A stretch of 64,000 nt of DNA, taken from positions 2,356,001 through 2,420,000 of the forward strand of contig CP136490.1 of the NCBI GenBank assembly GCA_032768795.1. Direction: 5' to 3'. Below, one piece after another: positions 10,575 through 21,125 of the stretch. The position numbers were made by a program, and so were the translations under genes. This DNA comes from Tremella fuciformis. Taxonomy: Eukaryota > Basidiomycota > Tremellomycetes > Tremellales > Tremellaceae. The first letter of the stretch is position 1; the number at the start of each line of letters is the position of its first letter. The notes beneath the pieces are model-generated. The model searched no databases. It was not told the origin of the DNA and saw only the letters and a list, made by a program, of their open reading frames with translations.

Positions 10575-11803
10575 ATGAAACGGCATTCTCCTCCTCCTCC
10601 GGACCTACCCGTTTCACCTCGACAGCTATACGATGATACGATGAGGCTGTCGCCTCCAGAGATGATTTCTCCAGGAAGGCCTGTCTTCGTTCACTCGCAT
10701 TGCGAAAGGTTATCCTGTCCGACGGTACTACCGCCCCCAATCCCGAGATACCAACGCCTTTTCAGAGCCATGTTTCTCGCCCGACAGGATTCCTTTCACG
10801 CTTGCTGCGTACATGGAGCCAGAGAACGAGCCAGAGCAACCAGGTGAACCCAGCACCTGGTCACACGGCCGCAGTCGCTAATGCAGAACAAATCTCGTAT
10901 GCCGTTGCCTCGGTGACGCGCGCCGAGCCTTGTAAATGGGAGGGGGAAAAGGCCCACTTTGTCCGGCTTCACGTCGAGTTTCACCCCGACGCGACCCACT
11001 ATATGGAGCGTGTCGACTTCACTATACGTGTATGGAAGGCCGGTGACGCTTTCAAGAGCATCGAGTCGATATCTCATACGAAGTTGCTCACGTTCGAGCC
11101 TCCCAAAGCTCCTGAGTATGGGAACGAGGCCCCGCCGATCGTTTTCTACAGTCCTCGAGCAGTCGTAGGACGATCGACGGGGTCCAAAGCGGAGCCATAT
11201 TGGGAGGGTCACTTCCAGTCTGGCGAGCACTTCGTCTACTTCGCCGAGGCGATGCCGCCCGTGGACATCATCAGTGCAGGCCCACATGCGAGCACCCAGC
11301 CGAGATCGCTTCTTCACATATCATCTTTCGGCGACGATAAAGAATGGCGTCCGGCTCCCAACTTTGACGTCGTGCTCGTGGTGCTTTCGCAAGGCAAACC
11401 CTTCGACCTCACTGCGTCCAGCACCAGCCTACACTGGGGCATACCGGCGGCTCAGCGATACCTGTTCACGCCTTACAAGCCCGCAAGATTCACGCGGACA
11501 ACCCGCCTCATTCCGAAGGGCGAGAAGCGTATCAGTATGGATCTTGCAGATGTGACCTCGAGAGAGTTCTTGAAGAGGATGATGGGGTGGGGGTCCATAT
11601 ACGACACGGTGGGACTGTTTTTCTTACCTCGGCCTGGGGATCCTGACGACCAGATATGGTTCGGTTGCCCAGATGGCTGTGTTGACAAACCAGATACACC
11701 GGGTCGGCACTGCAGCTCTGAGTCCTGCAAGACAAGCCAGGACAGCCGCCGAATGTATGAAGAACGCTGCGACGCTGAGGCGTCGGCCTCCCCGACATCG
11801 TGA
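10575..11803 (+). pseudogene. WDGHF-family copy A2, frameshifted by an 8-bp duplication
   Basis: Family member of group A with all core blocks: KWEGEKAHFVRLHVEF, FTIRVWKAGDAFKS, FYSPRAVVGRSTGS, AEPYWEGHFQSGEHF, DVVLVVLSQGKPFDLT, QRYLFTPYKPARF and YDT, with a Cys tail. The start (10575) and the start of the N-terminal motif (SPRQLYDD) are in one frame, while the rest of that motif (ACLRSL and beyond) is in another. Between them, 10629-10644 is two perfect tandem copies of TACGATGA. One copy fewer would put both halves in one frame, so the break is a recent-looking 8-bp duplication. The conserved intron after YDT is still spliceable but can also be read through. It could be a dead gene or a switchable allele. 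Confidence 0.72.
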
Positions 11804-11910
11804 TCGAAACCGGATCTCACTTTCACTTTTTTTACAGCATGATGATGAATGATTCAGTGTGCACGAGTGCCTTTGCACTGTGTTCATTCATCGCGAGATC
11901 ACATATCCTG

Positions 11911-13096
11911 TCAAATACACGATCTGGAGCTGTGGGACGACTCCAGGCATTGCGGGGGCCATACGAGAGCAAAGGCGCCAACAAACAGAAGCATGGGGAT
12001 CGCGTCAAGAATATAGAAGACGATCTCATTGTCAGAGAAGGAGCTCGAGCCGCTGCAGAATGATCAGCCCTGAGCTGTCTCGAGCGTTCGACCTACCCTG
12101 CGGCGTATTGCACGCATCTGAAGCCCGTACGAATCTGCCAGAGCGTCAGCGGATACTGTCACAGAAAGTTGAACCACAGACGATCATGCAGGCCGACGCG
12201 AAGTCCAGAGCGTAACACAGCGCCTTCCAATGTGCCGCCTTGCCTCGGAGGACGTCCCGGAAGCGGCATTCATGCCATTGGGCAATCTGCATGGAACGGC
12301 CACTTGACGTTGAGCGCTGCAGATGCAAGGCCAATTGCAGGGCTCACATTCGCTTCCCGAACACGACGTAGACGCTGACGAACAGAAGGAAGACGACTAG
12401 CTGCACGAGTAAACTCGCCATGGTCACCTGAAAGTGGTTGAGCTTATCCCATGTCGCCTTGACCATCACCCACCTTGACACCAATCCCGATCAAGTACCC
12501 AAACGTAGCTTGAAGTGCCACGCCAGCTATCTGACCCAGTACGGTCACAATATCTGCACAGATGAAAGTGGCCACTATGCCTCTCTTCGGAAACCACAGA
12601 CAGTCGTCCGCGTCGAGCACAGCAGACAGGCGGGGAAGGAGGACATATATCTGGGCCAGGAAAGCGCACGGGGATAGGAGGAGACACTGCTGGTGAACAC
12701 AGACCCTTATGCCTTCCCAAATACCCTCTGCGACATCGTGAGGGGCCATAGAAGGCAACCTACCAGAGTCTCAAAGATAAAAGCCCAGGCATTGATGCCA
12801 TTCCGACGTGTGAAGCGAATGATGAAGCCGAGAGACATGAAGAAGCACCCCACACAGATGGCCCGCATATACTTGGCTCGAGGACGGGTGTTGAAGTATC
12901 CTGTCATTCCTCAGCTCCGCACACCGAATGCCGAGCTACGCACTTATCCAGAGAATCACGTCGGCCCCTCCAAAGAGGAGAAAGGCAAATATTGCTGCCG
13001 GACCATTGGGGTTGTACGTTCCTCTGTGAGATGGAATCAGCACTCTCAAGCAAGCAATCTCATCTGGGATACGCACACGGCTTTGTCCTGCGCCAT
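11911..13096 (-). CDS. RTA1-like seven-transmembrane protein
   Basis: Fungal RTA1-family membrane protein, about 300 residues; relatives include Rsb1/Rta1, linked to lipid export and drug resistance. About six short exons can be joined. After a short start (MAQDKAV) come YNPNGPAAIFAFLLFG; a second segment with YMRAICVGCFFMSLGFIIRF; LLSPCAFLAQIYVLLPRL; WFPKRGIVATFICADIVTVL followed by GQIAGVAL, the most diagnostic stretch; ASLLVQLVVFLLFVSVYVVF; and finally ALDFASACMIV, IRTGFRCVQYA and VFYILDAIPMLLFVGAFAL. The C-terminus is PQCLESSHSSRSCI. Starts divergently from the Zn2Cys6 gene at 13283, only 187 bp away, so co-regulation is possible. Confidence 0.78.
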
Positions 13097-13282
13097 TGTG
13101 CTGTGGAAAGAGAATGTGTCTCACAAGAGCGGGAAGGGCATAGTATATCTACCTAGCTTCCCATTCATCTGCCACTTTGCTGTGCAACAGTTCACCCGCC
13201 GGAGATCCGACGGGGGAAAGCTGAACCCCGATCGCTCGTTTCCATCTCATCTCGACACAGGTTCCTACCAGATCAGGCTCAG

Positions 13283-15252
13283 ATGACCCCGCGTCTGAGC
13301 CTGAGCACCTCTGCTGAGACTCAAAGGGAATCCCCTGGCGTTGTCGCAAAAGAGGTCGAGCTTGGTAGGAAGAGACGCCGGATCAACAAGCCTCCCAACG
13401 CCTGTGCTCAATGCCAGCAGCGCAAATCACGCTGCGATCTCATCATCGAGAATGGCTGTCATCGCTGTCGTGTTCTGAAGCTCGAGTGCTCTAGGGCCAC
13501 AAGCAGGGATCCCACCACATCGCAGAGTACCTCGCAGCCCAGGTCCTTGTCACCCTCGGGACAGGCAGAATGTACGCCGAAGTCACTGGATGTCCCAGAC
13601 AACGTGACGCAACAGCATACAGAGGTGCTGAGGGCATTGGATGAACGGACCAAATCGATGCTCGGCATCCTGGAGAACCTTACTGCGCCCTCGACAACCG
13701 CTCCTCCGCAGACGTTCAGCGGGATCATGAAAAAGGGCAAGCGTGATGATAACCTAGTCCACCGGTTCGGAGGAGTCGAGCAGGTCAACTACGCCCTTCA
13801 CTTAGACTCACCGTGGATTTTGCGAGACCCAGTCGATGCCCGAGTCATAGGTAGGGATGCTATGGATAAGGCGGTACGGGAGTGAGCTTCTTGGGGACGA
13901 TGGGTCGAGAATCCTGAATAGCAGATTTCGACGGCAGCCGACGATCCTCTCTGAGCTCCTCGCCCGCGATCCCACAGACCCTTTCCTGCTCACGGTGATT
14001 GCGCTGAGCATGGCTCCATTCTCACAAGCCATCCGAGCGCTGGTGGACGCGCAGATGAATAAGTGGAATGAATGGAGGTCGACCAACGTCGAGGAGACAA
14101 TCTTGGGATTGTTAATCCTCGCTTCAACGCCTGTCACCCGGCTCGGCGGAGATCCCGACCCGTACGGCGCCGTTGAGCGCGCCATTACGCTGGCTGTGTC
14201 TCGTGGTCTAGAAGCCGAGAGTCAGCTGTGGACGACCAATATCGTCGATGAATACTACTCGAGCGAGACCTTGTGGAGGCTCCAACTGGTGAATCCCCTC
14301 ACCCTGCCAGGAAAGAAAAGCTTACTCGCTTTAGAACGAGACACTCATTCTGAGAGCAAGATGGTCCGCTTGAAATTCATGTACATACCAGATCAATTGG
14401 GCTCACACAGCAGGAACGACTTCTTCACGTCTCCCACCTTATTCCAGCGAAATACTTCAGCCACGCGCGCCGCGCTAGCCAGGTCAAAAAGATTGCACCT
14501 TGAGAGGGCCCTTCTGGACCTGCTCTCCCCGTTGGGTGACGCACTGTCGCAACTCAAGTTCACTCGCTGCTACCATCAAGGCTTGCAAGACAATGTCGCG
14601 TCCGCGCTCCAGGCCTTCGAAGATGCTTTCCAAGGCTGGCTTGGCTTGTTTGATCAGACACGATGTGAGTAGTACAGGAACTGCTGGGGAAGCTCACAGA
14701 TCGGACCCGTTGTTGATGCTCACTGGGCTCTTGATCCGACCTTTCATCTTCCTCCGAGCCACAACGGAGGCGGTTACCGCGCTGCCCACTCCCTTGGCAC
14801 CGGAGCCTAGACTCGACTTTCTCTTCTCCATATCTGGTCGCATTCTTACGACTTCATGGGATGTCGTGGAGCATGTGACAAGGGCTTCTCTTCCACATAC
14901 TATGCCACCGTTCATACAGACGCTGCTGTTTCTGGCGTTTGCGGTCATCGTCCAGTCCTCCAAGGTTACGCATGCGAACGACCCTGCGAGCGATTCGGAT
15001 GTGCTCGTGAGTTCAACTACAAGCCGCGAAGGGCAAATCGACGCATATCGCCGCATCGTGAGCGGCATGCACCCGAATGCGGCACGAGTCTTACTCCACA
15101 TCGATGGTATGAGCCCCCCACAGTGCTGGTCCGACTATCAGACAAGGTGTGCAGAGGAAGGTGTGCTGGATTGCCTGGAGTACTTCGACTGGACAGCGTT
15201 GTTCGACATTCCCGGCGTTTGGATCAGCGTAGCACTTGAAGATGGACGATGA
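13283..15252 (+). CDS. Zn2Cys6 transcription factor
   Basis: Second GAL4-type regulator, about 600 residues. CAQCQQRKSRCD followed by CHRC and KLEC is a complete binuclear zinc cluster at residues about 40-70, preceded by a basic RKRRRINKPP stretch. Downstream reads as a fungal_trans-like region (DPTDPFLLTVIALSMAPF, ERAITLAVSRGLEAESQ, LLIRPFIFLRATTEA). A 40-nt intron at about 13882-13922 closes the first frame change. At 14665 the frame needs either a very short 28-nt intron or one of about 94 nt, so the C-terminal half is less certain. The gene lies between the RTA1-like gene and family copy A3; its targets are unknown. Confidence 0.75.
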
Positions 15253-15380
15253 TGTGTTTGAGAGTCAATGCAGAGTCAGGGGTACGGGTTCGTCCAGCCG
15301 TTCCAGCCACCTCGGCGCATGGGCATTTCACGACTCATAGCTTGACGTCCCGTCTAATAACCGACATGCGAGCGCCTATC

Positions 15381-16860
15381 TCAATCTGTAGTCTGTCTCG
15401 CGGCTTGCCTGCACATGCGGCAAAGTCGAGAAAAGCACTTGCGCCCAGAGGCAGCCGGGTCCTCCGCGCAGCCCTGCGGTCCCCCCAACCAGATCTGATG
15501 CTCAGCTCCTGCCGCTGCCTGAGAGCGTATCTCTCACAGTATCATATGGCCTGCACCAGGCGACGCGCTTATGCACCTCTGCCTTCATCTCCTGTTTCGA
15601 GAAGTCAATGGCAATCGGGCGTTCCCCTTTTGGGATCAGTTGTGTCGACGGACCAATTTTGGCGGGTTTGTACGGATCAAAGAGGTAACGCCGCACCCCA
15701 CGCACACCCAAATGTACACCTGTGCTGTAGACTGTAAGGTCGAAGGGTTTGCCCCCAGATAGGATGACCATGCCGACGTCGAAACTTGGGATGGGGCACA
15801 TCTCTTGGCGATCACCGAAGGCGACTATGTGGAGCAAAGAGCAAGGCTGCGTGTTGTCTTCTCCATCGTTGTCCTCGTCGTGCGGCGCAGACGCCTGGGC
15901 ATAGTACACGAAATGATCACCCGGGCGGAAGTGGCCATCCCAGTATGGCTCGGATTTCGATCCCGCTTCTCGACCGACAACGGCTCGAGGGGTGTAGAGC
16001 GAGATAGCCGGCGCCTCGTCGCCGTATTCGGGGGCGTCCGGGGGATCAAGGGACAGAAGGTGAAGGTGAGAAAGGGAGGCCAGGCTTTGCAGAGCATCGC
16101 CCGCCTTCCACGCACGCACTGTCACTTCCACGCGCTCCAGATGGCGGGCTGCGCTGGGGTGATACTCGACCTGGAGGCGGATGAAATGCGCTTTCTGACC
16201 TCGCCAGACCCCCGGTTCTGCATGCGAGATGGACGTGATAGCGTACCCGCAGGCCCCCGCACCGATTGCACCTGTTGTTCCGGGAACCGACTTGGGCGCG
16301 GGAGCCATCTTCAGGTACCGACGGCGCCTGAAGGGTTGTATGACTCGCGAGAGTAGACCGTGTGGCTCCTTGATCGGCGGGCTGGGAGGAGTTTCAGAGG
16401 GCATCTGAGAGCTGATGCGCTCGCTGTGCTGGATAGGGTCGCCTGTCAATATGACAGTCCGGGCTGCGATAGATCGGAGACACGCTTTCTGGGAGTAATC
16501 CTTGTCGGCGGCGGCGACATCGAAGAGCTGTTGGGGAGAGCGTAGATCATCAGGGATTGATTTGGCGGAGGCGAATGGTAGCTTCATCTGATATCATTCA
16601 GTGACTGCACTATACTGAAGGCCGCTCACGTCTGCGGTAACCTCCAGAGGGACAGGTTGGACAGACTGAGGCAATTTAGAATGTGCAGAGGATGACTGTT
16701 GAAGAACGGATGACGGAAAGAGCTTGACAAAAGGTGTGACGGTGACGAAGCATGCGCCGATGACAATGGCGTGTGTGTCGGTGGCACGCGGAAAAGGGGA
16801 GTGTCCACGATGTTGCATTGAGGCATCAGCGCTAAGTGGGAAGCCATAGGAAGCATACAT
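15381..16860 (-). CDS. WDGHF-family protein A3, paired with CHAT1
   Basis: Intact member of group A. From 16587 it reads MKLPFASAK, then SPQQLFDVAAADKDYSQKAC and RTVILTGD, a basic linker, GQKAHFIRLQVEY, VRAWKAGDALQS, SLYTPRAVVGREAGSKSEP, YWDGHFRPGDHF, FDVGMVILSGGKPFDLT, VRRYLFDPYKPAKI and RPYDT. An intron after YDT leads to IWLGGPQGC and a tail with further cysteines ending at 15381. Upstream of 16587 a 44-nt intron (GTGAGC..CAG) ends exactly at the ATG; joining it in frame adds an exon starting at 16860 with one strongly hydrophobic stretch (AIVIGACFVTVTPFV), a possible membrane anchor. The 16587 start without this exon remains possible. It is head-to-head with CHAT1, which is the strongest clue to its job: protease partner or substrate (inference). 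Confidence 0.7.
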
Positions 16861-16970
16861 GTAGTGATCGACCGCTCAACGTTCGCAGACACATCTCTGT
16901 AACACTGGTGATCTGACCCTCAACCTTGGCACATTCGACGACGGGCTCAGCCAGACTCGTTCTACCCACC
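16861..16970. promoter_or_regulatory. Bidirectional promoter of A3 and CHAT1
   Basis: Only 110 bp lie between the A3 start used here (16860, minus) and the CHAT1 ATG (16971, plus); from the alternative A3 start at 16587 it is 383 bp. Such a short spacer implies shared control. No TATA box is obvious. Confidence 0.5.
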
Positions 16971-19900
16971 ATGCCTGCTTCTACCCTGACCACTAGTCGC
17001 ACCACGCACCCCGCTCGCGCAGGGCGATCGGGACACACCTCACTTAGTCGGATCTCGCTCCTCTCGTCCTTCGCTAAGACGCTTCGTCCCATCTCTGAGT
17101 CTACTCCCTTGTACACGCCAGCCAACAACCTCGAGCGCACGCTTTCAAATGCCGAGGAGAAATTTGTCAGACAGGTGCTCCATTTTCTGAGTCCCACCTT
17201 CTTGCACCCCTTCCAAGCATTCAAGCGCCCTTGGCCCAAACATCCCGATTACCATCCAAGCGCCACCACCATGGTCGCCTCTGATAGAGCTCTCATCGAG
17301 AAAAGGTGGGTTGACAGACATCTCGCCGTAGCTCACTGATCACCAGACTGCTGCGGCTTGTCTCAGACTTCGTGGACCAGTTCCCGCAGCTGCTCTGTTT
17401 CGAGAATGACCAAGAGCCATTCTCGCCGGAAGCTGCATGTGTGGAGTCTATGCAGCTTCGACGGATAGGGCACTGCCACCAGGCAGTATGCGTGCTTCAC
17501 AAAGCCATCGTCGCCTCCCCTGGGTCTAGTGATATTCTACGGCTCCACAAGATGGACATCTTGAGCGAGTTACGGTTGCACAGCACATCAGTCGCTACTG
17601 TCGACGACTACGCCTATCCCCTGTCGGAAGAAGGATGCATTCCCGCTGCACTCAGGATGTTCGCGTACGCCAGACACCTCGTTCAGAGACTACCTCCCGG
17701 CGACCTTGCCGAGTCAACCGTATCTGAGCAGGTCAAAGCCCGGATGCTGGGCACACCATGGAACCTCGGAAGCACTGATGAGCTGTATGCGAGAGTAGGT
17801 CATTTCTGTGCAGAAGGATAGCGCTGAGGATGTCAGATCTGCTACGCCCACATTCTCGTTATGAGCATGCGATTCGTCAGTGTGGTGGAAGAGCGAGATC
17901 CAGAAGCGGGCCAGGGGACCATTGGGCTGGCTCTCGAACGTTTGTTAGAGCTTTCGCGGGTCCTCAACGCCGACGCGCAAGTGGACCAAATACATTTTCT
18001 TCGCTGGCGTTGTACGCAATCGCTCAAAGAGTGCATACCCTTCCCCGATCCTACCCTCGGGATCCCAGAAAGCACGGACATCGTCTCCGCAATGGCCACA
18101 ACGAGTCGACCCAGATCTCCACCGCTTGCCGTGCTCCAGGCCTGGTGGAATGGCGAGGAAGTTCAGACGGATCATTTCTTGCTGCTGTTGGATCATCTCG
18201 ACCAGACTATACGCCTCAAGGACACCCGCGAAATCGATGATTTGCTGCAAGCCATTCAGCTAATCGATCATCCCGATCTCGCATCCATTCGAAAAGCATT
18301 GCGCCTCCAGAGCTGGCATCTGCACCGCAAAATGCTGCCAGAGTCCCCTTGGATCCTCGACGGTGGGCTGCAGTATCCCACACACCTCTGGGTCGCAGTG
18401 CGAGAGAAAGACCGCGCCTTTCATGTAGTCCCAGGCGCCGCTCCGGGAACGCGCTCTTTGCTCTCTCAATCGCCTCACGCCTCATCCCAGCAGCTGGGGT
18501 GGATATCGCATCTCCAGTTCGGCTTCGGTGACCTCGCCAGCAAGCAGGAGTCCAACAAATGGGTATACGCATGGTCGCTACTCTACCAGTGCATCCAGCA
18601 TAGTCCCTCGCCATATGATGATCGCTTGTACTCCCTGTTGGTCAAGGACAGCGACCTGTTCTCCTGGAGCCAGTTTTGTCAGCGCCTACGCTACATCTGC
18701 CGCAGCAGACTCGTCACGGGCAACGATGCTCAAGAGCTCCGCCTCGACGGCGCAACACCGCAGCTCAGCAATCTGGCAGGCCTCGGCAGACTGAGTCTAG
18801 TTGCTTCGGGGCAGGACCCTGTACCGCAGCTCAATGAGAAGATCACTAGACTCCGAGAGCTACGCCAGGGACTGCTGGAGCTTGCCCAGCCAGCATCGTC
18901 GGTGAACGAGGTTGGGAAGAACGATCTGACCGGCCTCAGAAACCTGGCTGGTATTGCCCTTGCTTGGATTGGACTGGCTCGGCTCGAGTGTGGGTCGCAG
19001 CTTCTCGACAGGCTGAGGGGACGATCGGGCACCCTTTCCAGCGGCCTAAGCGCAATACTGGTGGAGCTTCGTGGCGCCCGAAAAGATCTCCTGCAGGCCG
19101 TGGAGGAAGGCAGAGCGCTCAGGTACGGTCTGATGTTGCGGGAGGCGGGCGACGGCCTCCTAGCTCTTCATGACATCCTCTTTGACCTGGAGCAACCTTC
19201 CGGCAATGAACAGCTCGCTGTCACAAAGGCAGCATCGCGTTTGCTCCTCTGTGAGCAGCTCCAGGACGATTTGCGCTCGGCCGTTATACAGACCTTCGCC
19301 ACACCGGGCTACAAGTTCACAGTAGGCGACCGCTGTGTCACCACGGGCACCCCACTACATCTCGTCTCACAGCTCTACCGAGCCGCGCAGAGCTCGCTAT
19401 TCTCGGAAGGGAAATTCCGACATGCGGCGGACTGGTTGTCGAAAGAAAGCGAGGACGTGGCTCTGGGAGAGGCAATGGCCGTGAAAGAGCCACAGTGGGA
19501 AGAACGACATGTGCTGTCTAGCGATGCGGACCTGATGATGTCTGGGGATCGATTTCCGGCCAAGCATCAGTTAAATGCCTATCTGGACAGCACTGCGATG
19601 ACAGACATACCTTCGCCAACCCCGGATGTGACGACACCGACGACAGACGTGGAAACCCTCATACGAGCGATACCACCGTCCGTAGGTCCTACCAAAATCA
19701 TCCAGTTCGGTTGCAAAGACGAGGAGATCATCGTCTATGCTACCGATTTACAAGGCCGGGTGCATCATTGCCCGTGCGAAATCACGCAAAATGCTGTCCT
19801 TTCGAACACCGCCCTTTTCAGGCTCAAGTCGGGGATTGAAGATGAAGAAGTCTCCATGTTCCGGCCCCTGGATGTCCTGGCCTCATCGATTGTCGATTTG

Positions 19901-20804
19901 ACCGCACCAGACGAGCTCCTCATCCTCATACCGGGTGTCCTGGGTCGCGAGATCCCCTTTCAGATGCTGGAGGCTCCGCAAGGAGCCAATCGGATCACTT
20001 TGAGCGAACGCAATCCGATCGTCTACGCTCCCAGTCCCCACTTGGTACAACGGTGTATTGAAAGAGGCCTGGACGGTGGAAAAGCTCAGTTGAGGCAACG
20101 GAGGGTGGTAGCTGCGTCTAACTTTTCGGGAGGCCGGCCGGATGCGATAGAACGGCTCGCCAGTGCCGCTCGACATTGGGCGCAGGAGCTGGGCGGCACG
20201 GCCATCACTGAGAGCGAGGTCACGTTTGACAGGATGCAAGAAGAATTCGAACAGCGCGAATTGGCGCTCTTCCTTGGTCATGGCTCTCCAGGGCTAGGGC
20301 CGGACGGCACTATCACGTTGCCAAAGATGAGATTTCGACAAGGCGGTGAGTTCGGGTTCGTCAGGCCTTGCATACAGTACGCGCTGACGCTACGCAGAGT
20401 ACTTCACCCAGTATCACATGGCACACACTGCGCTTCCCGACTCGTGTATGTTCCTATTCGGCTGCAATTTCGCCCGAGTCCGAGTGCACCACGGAGCCGA
20501 GTATCAAAGCATGGCTCTGACTAGCCTCCTCGCGGGTTCTCTTGCTACGGTTGGCACGATGTACACCATTGTGACTCGCGTTGCCAGCCCGCTGGGCAAA
20601 AAGCTGGCCAGCAAGCTCAAGCCGTTCTTGGACCGACACGACGGACATACAATTGTGAATCTTGCCCGCATTCTGCAAGAATCGTTGAACGAAATCCGAC
20701 ATGATTTCGGGCCTAATAGGTGGGGGCCTTTCGTTCTACACGGAACGCCCGTGCTGTTGATTGGCCACAGCGATGAAGCTCAAGGCACATCGCGGTCAGC
20801 GTAG
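16971..20804 (+). CDS. CHAT-domain protease CHAT1 with helical-repeat N-terminus
   Basis: Large cytosolic protein, about 1,230 residues. CHAT domains are caspase-like proteases with a His/Cys dyad. Near the C-terminus LALFLGHGSPG carries the His (codon 20279-20281) and CMFLFGCNFA the Cys (codon 20463-20465), followed by SMALTSLLAGSLATVGTMY and a GPFVLHGTPVLLIG end, all usual CHAT blocks. A 52-nt intron (20346-20397) lies between the two catalytic residues. The rest is helical; CHQAVCVLHKAIVASPGSSD resembles a TPR unit. Other introns are 17306-17346 and 17795-17836. The ATG at 16971 (CCACCATGC) is the first in frame. CHAT2 is a full-length relative. Fungal and bacterial CHAT proteins often process an effector encoded next door; A3 is the obvious candidate (inference). 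Confidence 0.85.
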
Positions 20805-21125
20805 CATCCTGTCTATGTAACTGTAATTCAGGCAATGTAATGCTCGCTCTGTCCACATCTATAATATATATCCGTTCAGTAAAGTAATCGGTGCATGACA
20901 AACCATGTGGTTGGCACGTGCATGATGTGTTGTACGGCTGACCGTTGTCCATCCCCGTCTCCCTCTCCGTCCCAAGCCGCATTCAGTAATCAAAGCCCGT
21001 GCTGAGGCTCTTTGTTCTTCCACCAACGGTTTGCCTGCATGTCTCTGCCAGACCGCTGTGTCCGGCCCAGATGCATGTAGCACACTTCTTTGACCTGGTC
21101 AACCGTTGACGTTTTGCGCTTGCCA

